This document shows, one piece after another, positions 18,532 to 26,744 of a DNA stretch of 64,000 nt. The translations under genes were made by a program, and so were the position numbers. Location: positions 99,788 through 163,787 of the forward strand of contig CAIXPL010000024.1 of the NCBI GenBank assembly GCA_903921325.1, written 5' to 3'. A model generated the notes under the pieces. It saw nothing but the letters and a program-made list of their open reading frames with translations, was not told the origin of the DNA and made no database searches. The stretch comes from an uncultured Pseudomonadota bacterium. GTDB lineage: Bacteria; Pseudomonadota; Gammaproteobacteria; Burkholderiales; SG8-39. The first letter of the stretch is position 1; each line of letters starts with the position of its first letter.

Positions 18532-19378
18532 ACCGGCAAATCAGCACGCCATTTGCCGCGGAGCGGTGCTGTTGCCGCTGATCCCGCTCGGTGTGGCCTT
18601 ATTGCTTTCCCTGGGGCAAAGCGATCTGCTTGGATTCACACTGATCAACACGTGGGCAAGACGACTCCCGGATGCCCTTTGGACCGCGTTATCGTCGATC
18701 GGCAACGGCTGGGTCTGCCTCGCCATCGCGATTCCCCTATTGCAGGTGGCACCCCGCCTTTTTGTCGCAGCGCTCTATTCCGGCCTGTTCGCGGGCATAA
18801 CAAGCCAGGTACTCAAGCATGCCATTGAAAAATCCAGACCCGCGGCACTGCTCGATCCGGCCAATCTGCACATCATTGGTGATCCACTATTCAATCATGC
18901 AATACCCTCGGGCCATACACTCACCGCGTTTACCCTCGCCAGCGGCCTTTACTTCGCCATCACGATCAAGCGCCGACACTACTATCGATGGTTCTTTTTG
19001 CTCGCCGGCCTGACCGGACTTGCCCGGATCGCGGTGGGTGCTCACTGGCCCCAGGATGTGGCAGCCGGCATGGCTGCAGGACTCTTTTGCGGGCTGGGTG
19101 GCGCTGCCCTTACCCGCTGGTTGCACAGTGACAGGCCCTGGGTCAGCCGGTATCGTTGCCCGCTTGCGCTTAGCGCAGGCTTTGCCTGCGTACTCATGCT
19201 TGCTTGGGAGCCACTCGATTTTCCGATCGATGGCCCGTTCCAGCGCGCTGGTGCGTTCGCGCTGGCCTTGGTATTGCTTTACCACGCGATCCAATCGCCC
19301 AGCAGGCAGCGCGACTCAGACATGCCCAAGGTTGATGTGCCTCAAATGAACACGCCCGATACTGCAGCCTTCGGATGA
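18524..19378 (+). CDS. PAP2-family phosphatase
   Basis: The 284-residue membrane phosphatase has the three PAP2 motifs: KSRPAALLDP, PSGHT and RIAVGAHWPQDVAAG (nucleophilic and acid-base histidines in SGHT and HWPQD). About six membrane helices are visible. Family members remove phosphate from undecaprenyl pyrophosphate, phosphatidylglycerol phosphate or lipid A. It overlaps the GT9 gene by 8 bp and ends the operon, so a role in recycling the polyprenyl carrier or trimming lipid A fits (inference). Confidence 0.88.
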   Translation: MPEPANQHAICRGAVLLPLIPLGVALLLSLGQSDLLGFTLINTWARRLPDALWTALSSIGNGWVCLAIAIPLLQVAPRLFVAALYSGLFAGITSQVLKHAIEKSRPAALLDPANLHIIGDPLFNHAIPSGHTLTAFTLASGLYFAITIKRRHYYRWFFLLAGLTGLARIAVGAHWPQDVAAGMAAGLFCGLGGAALTRWLHSDRPWVSRYRCPLALSAGFACVLMLAWEPLDFPIDGPFQRAGAFALALVLLYHAIQSPSRQRDSDMPKVDVPQMNTPDTAAFG

Positions 19379-19457
19379 GGGCGGGCTTCACCTTCGGCGT
19401 ACACTGATCTTGTCGGTGCGCAGTCTGCGCCACGTCATTTTTATAGGCACCTTCGCA

Positions 19458-19838
19458 ATGAGCCTCATCCATGCGGTCGCCTTCGTCGACCATCATTCCG
19501 CACAGGTGTTGCAGTTCGATTCCACCCAGGTGGTTGAACGCAAAGTGCGGGCTCACTTGAAATATACGCGGCAGCACGGTAGCGAAGTGCGCACCGAGCA
19601 CGAATTCTTCGCGCAGGTGTGCGATGCCCTTGAGGGTATCGCCGAAGTGCTGGTGGCGGGTGGGCACACCGGACTGGCCGATTTCAAACACTATGTGAAC
19701 AAGCACCGGCCGCAAACCGCCCAGCGCATCATTGGTTATGAGGTGGTGAACCATCCGAGCGAGAACGAACTCGTAGCACTTGCGCGTAAACACTTCGTGA
19801 AATACGACACGCTGATGGGTACGCGCGCGCCGGGCTGA
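19458..19838 (+). CDS. eRF1-like domain small protein ('translational machinery protein' family)
   Basis: The 126-residue protein begins MSLIHAVAFVDHHSAQVLQF and has EVLVAGGHTGLADFKHYV and NHPSENELVALARKHF, a pattern I recognise from small proteobacterial proteins with an eRF1 domain-3/host-attachment-like fold, often labelled translational machinery protein. No catalytic residues are evident, and its role is unknown. The ATG at 19458 is preferred because the family starts there; the frame is open from 19410. Confidence 0.65.
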   Translation: MSLIHAVAFVDHHSAQVLQFDSTQVVERKVRAHLKYTRQHGSEVRTEHEFFAQVCDALEGIAEVLVAGGHTGLADFKHYVNKHRPQTAQRIIGYEVVNHPSENELVALARKHFVKYDTLMGTRAPG

Positions 19839-20128
19839 CCGCCCACTTCGGCGCGAGATCAGCGTTCCGATCCCACCTTGGCGCCTGCCGCCACCGGCAG
19901 TGCCCGAAGCGACAACCACCCGGCGCTGCTGCGAGCCACCCGTTGCTCCCGCCAGCCCGCATGCGACGGTTCGACACCGCACAGACACGCGTGGTGCGTC
20001 TCCGCACAGTATCAGCGTCCTCCCGGGAGACTGGTCACGTGCAAACCGCAATATTCGCAGTGGCACCGCGCTCGATCAGCGTTATCGCGTTGAAGCGGCC
20101 GCGAAGCGTTCAATCGCCAGGCGCTGCC

Positions 20129-21085
20129 GTGTATCCACACGCCACGCACAACCTGATCGCGCGCCTGCTCACCGTTGTGTTCAGTGTTCTGACGGCGCCG
20201 GCGCTGATCGCCCAACCGGCGTTAGCCCAGCCCGTTCAGCTATCGGCGTTTGCCCAGTCCACGCAGCTATCGGCGCTGGTGACACCGAGCAGTTCGGAGC
20301 ATCACGTCGGCAAGGTTGTCCTGGTCGAGTTGATAACGCCCGATATCGCGGTGGCAAAGCAGTTCTATGGCGCGCTATTCGGATGGCGCTATCGCGATCT
20401 CAAGGTCGCTGGCGATACCTATGCCGAAGCAACACTCGATGGTCAATTGGTGGCCGGTCTTGTTCACAGGCCCGTCGCCGTCGGGGCGCGGCGGCAATCG
20501 ACCTGGCTGACCTTCCTCGCCGTGCGTGACGTGGACGCGACAAGGGCCCTTGCCGTGGCGAATGGTGCCAAGGTACTGCTCGCGCCTCATACCGTTCCCA
20601 ATCGAGGCCGGGAAGCGGTCTTTGCCGATCCGCAAGGTGCGGTATTTGGTGTGCTCGAATCGGGCAGCGGCGACCCCTATGATGAGTTGCCCGATCACGG
20701 GGAGTGGATCTGGAGTTCGCTCAGCACCACCGACCCTGAGGCGAATGCCGGCTTCTATCAGACCTTGTTTGACTATGACGTTTTCGAACTGCCCGCCGAA
20801 CACGGCGCCCGACACCTCCTGCTCGCCTCAGACAACTACGCGCGCGCAAGCGCAAACACCCTGCCGGCGAACCGACCGCACAGCCCCCCGCACTGGTTGA
20901 ACTACATACACGTTGAAGATGTGGCAGCGTCAAGCGCCAGGGTGCTTGCACTTGGTGGCCGCGTCCTGGTGGAGGCGCGCATGGATCGCCATGGCGGTCG
21001 GGTTGCCCTTGTGGCTGACCCGCTTGGCGCCCCGTTCGGCCTGCTTGAATGGCCGGATGCGCAAAGCAAGGAGATCACCCGGTGA
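20129..21085 (+). CDS. Exported protein with two VOC (glyoxalase-like) domains
   Basis: Two vicinal-oxygen-chelate domains are visible. The first begins at VVLVELITPDIAVAKQFYGALFGW, and the second at WIWSSLSTTDPEANAGFYQTLFDY, ending GLLEWPD. A hydrophobic leader (LIARLLTVVFSVLTAPALIAQPALA) looks like a signal peptide, unusual for VOC proteins. The frame is open from an ATG at 19943; a GTG at 20129 places the signal peptide at the start and is preferred, but this choice is uncertain. Two imperfect 27-bp repeats follow the leader. The ligand is unknown. It overlaps the lipoprotein gene as GTGA. Confidence 0.75.
   Translation: MYPHATHNLIARLLTVVFSVLTAPALIAQPALAQPVQLSAFAQSTQLSALVTPSSSEHHVGKVVLVELITPDIAVAKQFYGALFGWRYRDLKVAGDTYAEATLDGQLVAGLVHRPVAVGARRQSTWLTFLAVRDVDATRALAVANGAKVLLAPHTVPNRGREAVFADPQGAVFGVLESGSGDPYDELPDHGEWIWSSLSTTDPEANAGFYQTLFDYDVFELPAEHGARHLLLASDNYARASANTLPANRPHSPPHWLNYIHVEDVAASSARVLALGGRVLVEARMDRHGGRVALVADPLGAPFGLLEWPDAQSKEITR
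20225..20278 (+). repeat. 27-bp in-frame direct repeat, two copies
   Basis: Copies at 20225-20251 and 20252-20278 share CAGCTATCGGCG and encode AQPVQLSAF and AQSTQLSAL just after the signal peptide of the VOC protein. Confidence 0.8.
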
Positions 21086-21390
21086 ACCGCTTACGCATAC
21101 CGCGAGCGTGGTTTGCCCTGCTCTTCGGACTGAGCCTGTTCATGCTGGCCAGTTGCGTGGTTACCGACGGCGGCTTTCCCATCGGCATTGGCTATTACGA
21201 CCCTTTGATCGGTGAATATGGCGGCTGGGGACCGGATTACCGCGTCGGACCACCACGGCAAGGGGCATCCAGACAGGAGTACCGCGGAGAACACACGCCG
21301 GCGCGCGGCTATCGACCAGCGCCAGCAGGCCATTCGGTGCCCTCGATACCGTCGCGCGGACACTCCGAGAGTTCGCGATCACGCAAGTGA
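21082..21390 (+). CDS. Small putative lipoprotein
   Basis: The 102-residue product starts with GTG at 21082, overlapping the VOC gene stop. It has a type II signal peptide with lipobox (LFMLASC), so it is likely a lipid-anchored envelope protein. The rest is rich in Gly, Pro, Arg and Ser (RQGASRQEYRGEHTPARGYRP, ending SSRSRK) and appears disordered. No family is recognised. Its last 12 bp overlap the convergent oxidoreductase gene. Confidence 0.7.
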   Translation: MNRLRIPRAWFALLFGLSLFMLASCVVTDGGFPIGIGYYDPLIGEYGGWGPDYRVGPPRQGASRQEYRGEHTPARGYRPAPAGHSVPSIPSRGHSESSRSRK

Positions 21391-22419
21391 ATCAGCGACC
21401 CTAATCACGAGCTTGCCAAAGTTCTTGCCCTGCAACAGGCCCATGAACGCCGCGGGGGCATTCTCCAGGCCAACGACAAGGTCTTCGCGCACCTTGACTT
21501 TGCCCTCAGCGACCCACTCGCCCATCGCACTGGCAAACTCGCTCCAGCGCGGTGCATAGTCATCAAAAATGATGAAACCCTGCATCCTGATGCGCTTGCG
21601 CAGCAGCGTGCCCATCAGCAGACCCAGTCTGTCCGGACCCACCGGCAGCCCGGTCGCGTTGTACGCAGACACCAACCCACATACCGGGACGCGCGCTTTC
21701 GTATTGAGCAACGGCAACACAGCATCAAACACCGCGCCGCCGACATTCTCGTAATACACATCGATGCCTTTGGGACATGCGGCAGCGAGGCGACTTGCAA
21801 GATTATCGGCGTGGTGATCGAGGCACTGGTCAAAGCCCAATTCATCGATCACATAGCGGCATTTGTCCGCCCCCCCAGCAATGCCAATCACCGTGCACCC
21901 CTGGATCTTCGCGATCTGTCCAACCACCGACCCGACCGGACCACTGGCGGCAGCCACAACGACGGTCTCGCCAGCGATCGGACGGCCGATATCGAGCAGC
22001 CCCATGTACGCAGTAAAGCCCGGCATGCCGAGCACACCCAGAGCGCGTGATGGGTGCGGTTCCTCGGGATCGAGTTTGGTAAGACCCTTGCCGTTGGAGA
22101 GCGCATAGTCCTGCCACCCGGCGTAACCGAGCACCAGGTCGCCCGCCTGGAATTCAGGATGCCGTGACGCTTCAACGCGCGACACCGTACCACCGACCAT
22201 CACCTGATCGATGTCGACCGGTGCGGCGTAGGACGGGCTGTCACTCATGCGCCCGCGCATGTAGGGGTCAAGGGAAAGGTAGAGCGTGCGCAGCAGCACC
22301 TGGCCAGTCTGAGGCACCGGCACCGGAACTTCCTCCATCCGAAAATTCTGCGCAGTGGGCGCGCCGTGCGGCCGCGATGCGAGGACGATGCGGCGATTGA
22401 GTGTGGTCGTATTGGGCAT
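21379..22419 (-). CDS. NADP-dependent oxidoreductase (CurA-like medium-chain reductase)
   Basis: The 346-residue enzyme belongs to the zinc-free medium-chain reductases related to E. coli CurA and leukotriene B4 dehydrogenase. Marks are the N-terminal RRIVLASRPHGAPTAQNF, YLSLDPYMRGRM, GMPGFTAYMGLLDIG, and the nucleotide-binding AAASGPVGSVVGQIAKIQGC. These enzymes reduce double bonds of unsaturated ketones with NADPH. The ATG at 22419 fits the family start; the frame upstream to 23064 is shadow. Confidence 0.92.
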   Translation of the reverse strand: MPNTTTLNRRIVLASRPHGAPTAQNFRMEEVPVPVPQTGQVLLRTLYLSLDPYMRGRMSDSPSYAAPVDIDQVMVGGTVSRVEASRHPEFQAGDLVLGYAGWQDYALSNGKGLTKLDPEEPHPSRALGVLGMPGFTAYMGLLDIGRPIAGETVVVAAASGPVGSVVGQIAKIQGCTVIGIAGGADKCRYVIDELGFDQCLDHHADNLASRLAAACPKGIDVYYENVGGAVFDAVLPLLNTKARVPVCGLVSAYNATGLPVGPDRLGLLMGTLLRKRIRMQGFIIFDDYAPRWSEFASAMGEWVAEGKVKVREDLVVGLENAPAAFMGLLQGKNFGKLVIRVADSLA

Positions 22420-22635
22420 GTAAGCGGCGTCCAGGTTGAAAAATCGAATGAGCGTCAGCGTGATTTCCGTGCGACTAGCGCGCCGGCTGGGTGAATGGAA
22501 CGGTGAGGCAGCCGCGCTCCCCGCTCTGCACAGTTTGCGCCAAGAAAGGTTGCCCTTGCGTGTGCCAGCGCACGTTCGGTCTGCTGCCTTGAATGCTACC
22601 GTCAACAACCTCTGAGGCAAACCAAGGATTTCACC
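22420..22635. other. Divergent intergenic region
   Basis: These 216 bp separate the CurA-like gene from the DUF3562 gene and must contain both promoters. I see no clear palindrome or consensus promoter. A purine-rich CAAGGATTTCACC sits just before the ATG at 22636 as a possible ribosome-binding site. Confidence 0.4.
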
Positions 22636-22908
22636 ATGTCGAGCGTCATCGAGAATCACTCCGACGAACAGCGGATTGTTGACTCGCTTGCCTCTGAGTG
22701 CCGGGTGCCCGTGAGCGAGATCGCGACGCTCTACGCAAAAGAGCGGGCGCGTCTTGAGCAAGGTGCTCACCTGACCGAATACCTGCCGATCTTCGCGACA
22801 CGCAACGTACGGGACATCATTCGCATGCGAGGTCTGAACAAAACGGTCACACCAACGTTTGAGGCCGCCGCAGGTCACGCGCACGGCTCCGGCGCAATCG
22901 TACTGTGA
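22636..22908 (+). CDS. DUF3562 family small protein
   Basis: The 90-residue product (EQRIVDSLASECRVPVSEIATLYAKERARLEQGAHLTEYLPIFATRNVRDIIR) matches the DUF3562 pattern, a short helical domain found in betaproteobacteria and thought to be regulatory. It has no catalytic motif. It precedes the PhoU-like gene by 16 bp, so it is probably co-transcribed with the two genes that follow and may regulate them or modulate their products (inference). Confidence 0.7.
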   Translation: MSSVIENHSDEQRIVDSLASECRVPVSEIATLYAKERARLEQGAHLTEYLPIFATRNVRDIIRMRGLNKTVTPTFEAAAGHAHGSGAIVL

Positions 22909-22924
22909 CCATGGCGCAGAAACC

Positions 22925-24958
22925 ATGAAAAAATCCGACGCCGTCGCCGCAATTGGACAGAGCTCTCTGCTGCTACCGGCGTGGATCAAGGCTGCACTGG
23001 CTGCCAACGACCGGCTAAAGCTGTATTTGACCGTGCTGCAGGCCGCCACGTCACACGCTGACAACCCGAACAGCGGGCCACTGGATCTGGAACGCGAAGC
23101 AGCCGCGGCGGGTGCCGATACGAACTGGCTGCTGCAAATACCCGCCGCATCCTCGCGAGTTGATGGCGCGTTTCAAATTCCACAACTTCGGCATCTGACG
23201 CAGTGCATGGCCGCGGACCTTGCCGTGATGGCCCGGCCAGTTCTCGCAGCGAACCGGAAGGGCGAGGACACCGCCGCACGAGTAAAGCATTGGCTCGATT
23301 GGCTCGCAACGATCGGAACTCCGCCCTCCAGCAAGTCCACCGGCAATGAGGCGCTGACGGCAGATCAGTTGCGTCTGCTGACCACAGGCAAGCGTACAGT
23401 CAAACGGCGGGATGATCCGCACCACAACGCGATCGCCTCCGACAGCCTTCACTTGCTGGTGATGGATCTGCACAAGGCTCTCAATCAACTGGCTGGCAGT
23501 CTGTCCAATGAGTTGATCGACGGTGCGCACGTCTGGCAATTGAAGTCCGGTGATCGCGCCCATGTGGCAGCGTTCATGCGCGGCCTTAATCGCACCGCGC
23601 CGCTCAAGCTTGATCACCCGGGACTGGATACCGCGGCCACCCGCGATGGCAAGCGGTTACTGCTACAAAACGACATCGGCACGAACGATGCACACGTACT
23701 TGTCGTGCAAATCGAGGACAGGACGATCACTTTGTCCTACTCGGATTTGCACCGCACCCGGTTTGAGTTCTTTCAATCGCTACTGACCCCGTTTGGTGCA
23801 AAGTGGTCTGATACAAGTTCGCTGAAGAACACGGCACTCAACGACGGCGACGCCTACACCTTCGGCACGGCACAATTTGATTGCCCGACCACCGCAGCGA
23901 TTGACGTTACGCTTGAGAGCATCGCCTCACGCATCGTGTTCCTGATCGACTGGAATCGGGCGCGCAAGCGCCTGCTGCCATTTGTCAGCAAATCCGCTGC
24001 CATCGGCATACTGGAGGCAGCCGCCCGGGTTGATTCAGGGCACATCGCCTGGCTCAAGGCCGGTGGCGAGCAGATTGTCTTTGCCGCAATGCAAGCGGCT
24101 GGCGCGAGCGTGTTCCGCGTCGGTGACCGCCTCGACACGATCCTCGGTGCAGACGATGCACAAGCATTCCTGATCGAGGTGCTGTGCCTTGCCAGCAACG
24201 CGCTGCTCGCTCGCCAGCCCGTTGCACTGGTTGCCGACGAAACCCGCATGTTGCTTGCCAAGCGGCTGCGCCAGCACAGCGCGGAATTTGATCTGATCGA
24301 TGAACATGCCGCCTACTGTCACGCCCTTGCGCAGGCTGTCAGCGACAGTCTTGCGCATGACCACTGGGACAGCGCGCACAAGACCGACCACACGATCTCT
24401 GGCACGGCCGCACACACGCTTGCCGCACGCGCCAAAATCTGGGAACGCAAGGCCGATCACCTGGTGATGCAAGCTCGCGACCGGGCGCAACGCCAGCGCC
24501 GCTGGCAGCCCTTCGCTCATCTGATGGAACTATCCGACGATATTGCTGACGCACTCGAAGAGGCGGCGTTTCTGATGAGTGTCATTGGTGATGATCACCT
24601 GCAGGGCTGGACCGCGGAGGTGCACCAGATTCTGGCCAAGCTGGCGCAATCCGTTCTCCGGGCTGCACAGGAGCACATCAAGTCTCTGGCGATCGCACGC
24701 AGGCTTGGTGCGGGCAGTGAGGAAAACGAGAGTGATGCGTTTCTCGCCGCATCCTGGAATGTCCTGAGATCAGAGCGTGAGTGCGACGAACTGTTGCGCA
24801 GGGCGCGGCGAGCAATACTCGCTTCGATCCACAATGCTGCATCGCTGATGCTAGCAAATGACCTGGCGATTGCACTCGAATCTGCATCCGACCGCCAACT
24901 CGTGGTGGCCTACGCTCTACGCGATATGGTCTTCGCACAGACTGAAGCGCGAGCATGA
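22925..24958 (+). CDS. 677-residue protein with PhoU/DUF47-like C-terminal domain
   Basis: I do not recognise the first ~460 residues, which are soluble and mostly helical with a central alpha/beta part (HVLVVQIEDRTITLSYSDLHRTRFEFFQSLL). The C-terminal ~170 residues resemble a PhoU/DUF47 helical bundle, with the metal-type motifs KIWERKADHLVMQARD and LMELSDDIADALEEAAFL. PhoU domains bind di- or tri-metal clusters and govern phosphate transport. The ATG at 22925 gives the protein; the frame runs further upstream through the DUF3562 gene. It overlaps the next gene by 4 bp (ATGA), which implies coupled synthesis with the truncated dikinase. Confidence 0.65.
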   Translation: MKKSDAVAAIGQSSLLLPAWIKAALAANDRLKLYLTVLQAATSHADNPNSGPLDLEREAAAAGADTNWLLQIPAASSRVDGAFQIPQLRHLTQCMAADLAVMARPVLAANRKGEDTAARVKHWLDWLATIGTPPSSKSTGNEALTADQLRLLTTGKRTVKRRDDPHHNAIASDSLHLLVMDLHKALNQLAGSLSNELIDGAHVWQLKSGDRAHVAAFMRGLNRTAPLKLDHPGLDTAATRDGKRLLLQNDIGTNDAHVLVVQIEDRTITLSYSDLHRTRFEFFQSLLTPFGAKWSDTSSLKNTALNDGDAYTFGTAQFDCPTTAAIDVTLESIASRIVFLIDWNRARKRLLPFVSKSAAIGILEAAARVDSGHIAWLKAGGEQIVFAAMQAAGASVFRVGDRLDTILGADDAQAFLIEVLCLASNALLARQPVALVADETRMLLAKRLRQHSAEFDLIDEHAAYCHALAQAVSDSLAHDHWDSAHKTDHTISGTAAHTLAARAKIWERKADHLVMQARDRAQRQRRWQPFAHLMELSDDIADALEEAAFLMSVIGDDHLQGWTAEVHQILAKLAQSVLRAAQEHIKSLAIARRLGAGSEENESDAFLAASWNVLRSERECDELLRRARRAILASIHNAASLMLANDLAIALESASDRQLVVAYALRDMVFAQTEARA

Positions 24959-26634
24959 AGATTCGCGCCGCGAGACTCGATCCAAGCTGGCCTGATTCGG
25001 TTTTTCTGATCGGCTGCGTAGCGCCCGCAGGCTGCGCACCGGCTCGGCACGTGGGCTGTGCAGCAACCATGGGGTCGAAGGCCTTCAATCTGCTGCGCAT
25101 GGCCCGCTTGAATCTACCCGTCCCTGCCGCGTTTGCGATCGGTACGCGTTACTGCAAGGATGCCGCGAGCAGACTCGCAGGCGCGCAGCCAGCCGTGTGG
25201 CGGCCCGGTCTGCTCGCTGTGGAACGCGCGACAGGACTGCGCTTCGGTGACACCCGTCAGCCCCTGCTGCTGTCAGTCCGCTCTGGCGCGCCGGTGTCCA
25301 TGCCTGGCATGATGGAAACGCTCCTCAACATCGGGTTGTGTGACACGACGCTCGCGGGATTTCTGCGCCAGACGGGTAACCCCCGGTTGGTGTGGGACAC
25401 CTACCGACGCCTGGTCGCTGGATACGCGGAAGTGGTGGCCGGAGTGCCGGCGTCCCGGTTTGATTCCGAAAGCGTCGCCCTCGCTGGCACGCGGGATGAA
25501 CGCGAACTTGATTTTTCCGAGCTGCGCCAACTCACCCACCGATACCTTGAAATCTACGCGCAAGCCACTGGAGTCGCCTTTCCGCAAGACCCGCAGGCAC
25601 AGTTGGCAGGCGCCATCGGTGCCGTGTTCGCGAGCTGGCAATCGACCAAGGCCTGCGAATATCGACGCCAGCGCGCGATTGCCAATAGCATCGGGACAGC
25701 GGTGACGATACAGACCATGGTCTACGGTAACGCCGGCGGACGATCGGGATCAGGCGTAGGTTTCACGCGCGACCCGGTCAGCGGGAATCCGTCGCTCTGG
25801 ATTGATTTCCTGTTCAATGCTCAGGGCGAGGACGTGGTGTCGGGTCGTCGCAGCGCCTATGGCCACGATGAGCTGGCCGCAGTCATGCCGGCGGTTTGGA
25901 AGGCACTCGTCGACACCGCCGCCCAACTTGAGCATGAGTTTGGTGACATGCAGGATTTTGAGTTTACTGTGCAGGATGGTCACCTCTACCTGTTACAGGC
26001 GCGCAACGGTAAATGCTCGGCGCAGGCAAGGGCTCGCATTGCGCTTGATTTGGTTGACGAAGGGCTCATAACGAGTGAGGTGGCGTGTGATCGAACCGCC
26101 GCCCTGAACATCGACGACCTGGTTACCACCCGCTCGGTAACCTCTGGCGGCAAACCACTCGCACCGATAGCCCATGCGGCGAGCGCCAGCAGTGGCATCG
26201 CCATTGGTGAAATCGCGTTCGACGAAGCGTTCGCGCGGGCGCGCCACAGCGCGGGTGCTTCGGTGATTCTCGTGCGACATGACGCCGAGACGGCGGACAT
26301 CGCCGCACTCGAACTTGCCGCCGGGCTGCTCACCCAGCGTGGCGCGCGCACCTCGCACGCCGCCGTGGTTGCCCGGCAACTGGGCAAGGTGTGTCTGGTC
26401 GGTTGCACCGGGATGCAATTCGATGACTTGGGTCGCACCCTGCGCTTTGGTCAAATGGGATTGCATGAAGGCGATGTGCTCACGCTCGATGGCAACGACG
26501 GAACCATCTATGCCGGGGCGATCCACACCGTGATCGAACCACTGGTCGACCTGCAGGCGCGCCTTAAGCACCTGCGCGCCACTCAGCACAAGGTTGCGAA
26601 AGTTACTAAACGGAGGGCACCAGAGGGCCTCTGA
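24955..26634 (+). CDS. Truncated pyruvate phosphate dikinase-like phosphotransferase
   Basis: The 559-residue protein carries only the first parts of PPDK. The ATP-grasp domain (about residues 37-350) has GSKAFNLLRMARLNLPVPAAF, SVRSGAPVSMPGMMETLLNIGL, GSGVGFTRDPVSGNP and LYLLQARNGK. The swivelling phosphohistidine domain (about 400-520) has the catalytic TQRGARTSHAAVVARQLGK. The C-terminal PEP/pyruvate TIM barrel (about 350 residues in PPDK) is missing; the gene stops cleanly after the linker. It could therefore phosphorylate its own His from ATP but needs another acceptor, perhaps its coupled PhoU-like neighbour or a small molecule, as in rifampin phosphotransferase. Confidence 0.85.
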   Translation: MKIRAARLDPSWPDSVFLIGCVAPAGCAPARHVGCAATMGSKAFNLLRMARLNLPVPAAFAIGTRYCKDAASRLAGAQPAVWRPGLLAVERATGLRFGDTRQPLLLSVRSGAPVSMPGMMETLLNIGLCDTTLAGFLRQTGNPRLVWDTYRRLVAGYAEVVAGVPASRFDSESVALAGTRDERELDFSELRQLTHRYLEIYAQATGVAFPQDPQAQLAGAIGAVFASWQSTKACEYRRQRAIANSIGTAVTIQTMVYGNAGGRSGSGVGFTRDPVSGNPSLWIDFLFNAQGEDVVSGRRSAYGHDELAAVMPAVWKALVDTAAQLEHEFGDMQDFEFTVQDGHLYLLQARNGKCSAQARARIALDLVDEGLITSEVACDRTAALNIDDLVTTRSVTSGGKPLAPIAHAASASSGIAIGEIAFDEAFARARHSAGASVILVRHDAETADIAALELAAGLLTQRGARTSHAAVVARQLGKVCLVGCTGMQFDDLGRTLRFGQMGLHEGDVLTLDGNDGTIYAGAIHTVIEPLVDLQARLKHLRATQHKVAKVTKRRAPEGL

Positions 26635-26711
26635 GAGTCAAACGTCGCGCGCCTTTGAATTCCGCACGATTCGAATTCCCATCCAATGCGCCCAAAGTGC
26701 GACCGCAATGC

Positions 26712-26744
26712 ATGTTCAGGGCAAGTTCAGTGCGCCTTCAGTGC
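26712..26744. repeat. 11-bp tandem repeat (three units) over a stop codon
   Basis: Units ATGTTCAGGGC, AAGTTCAGTGC and GCCTTCAGTGC run at 26712, 26723 and 26734. The stop of the molybdenum hydroxylase gene (minus strand, 26727-26729) is in the middle unit. On the minus strand the shared part reads CTGAA. Confidence 0.7.

Noticed and set aside
19194..20066. A 290-codon minus-strand frame across the PAP2 end and the eRF1-like gene
   Set aside because: It is antisense to two supported genes and shows no domain.
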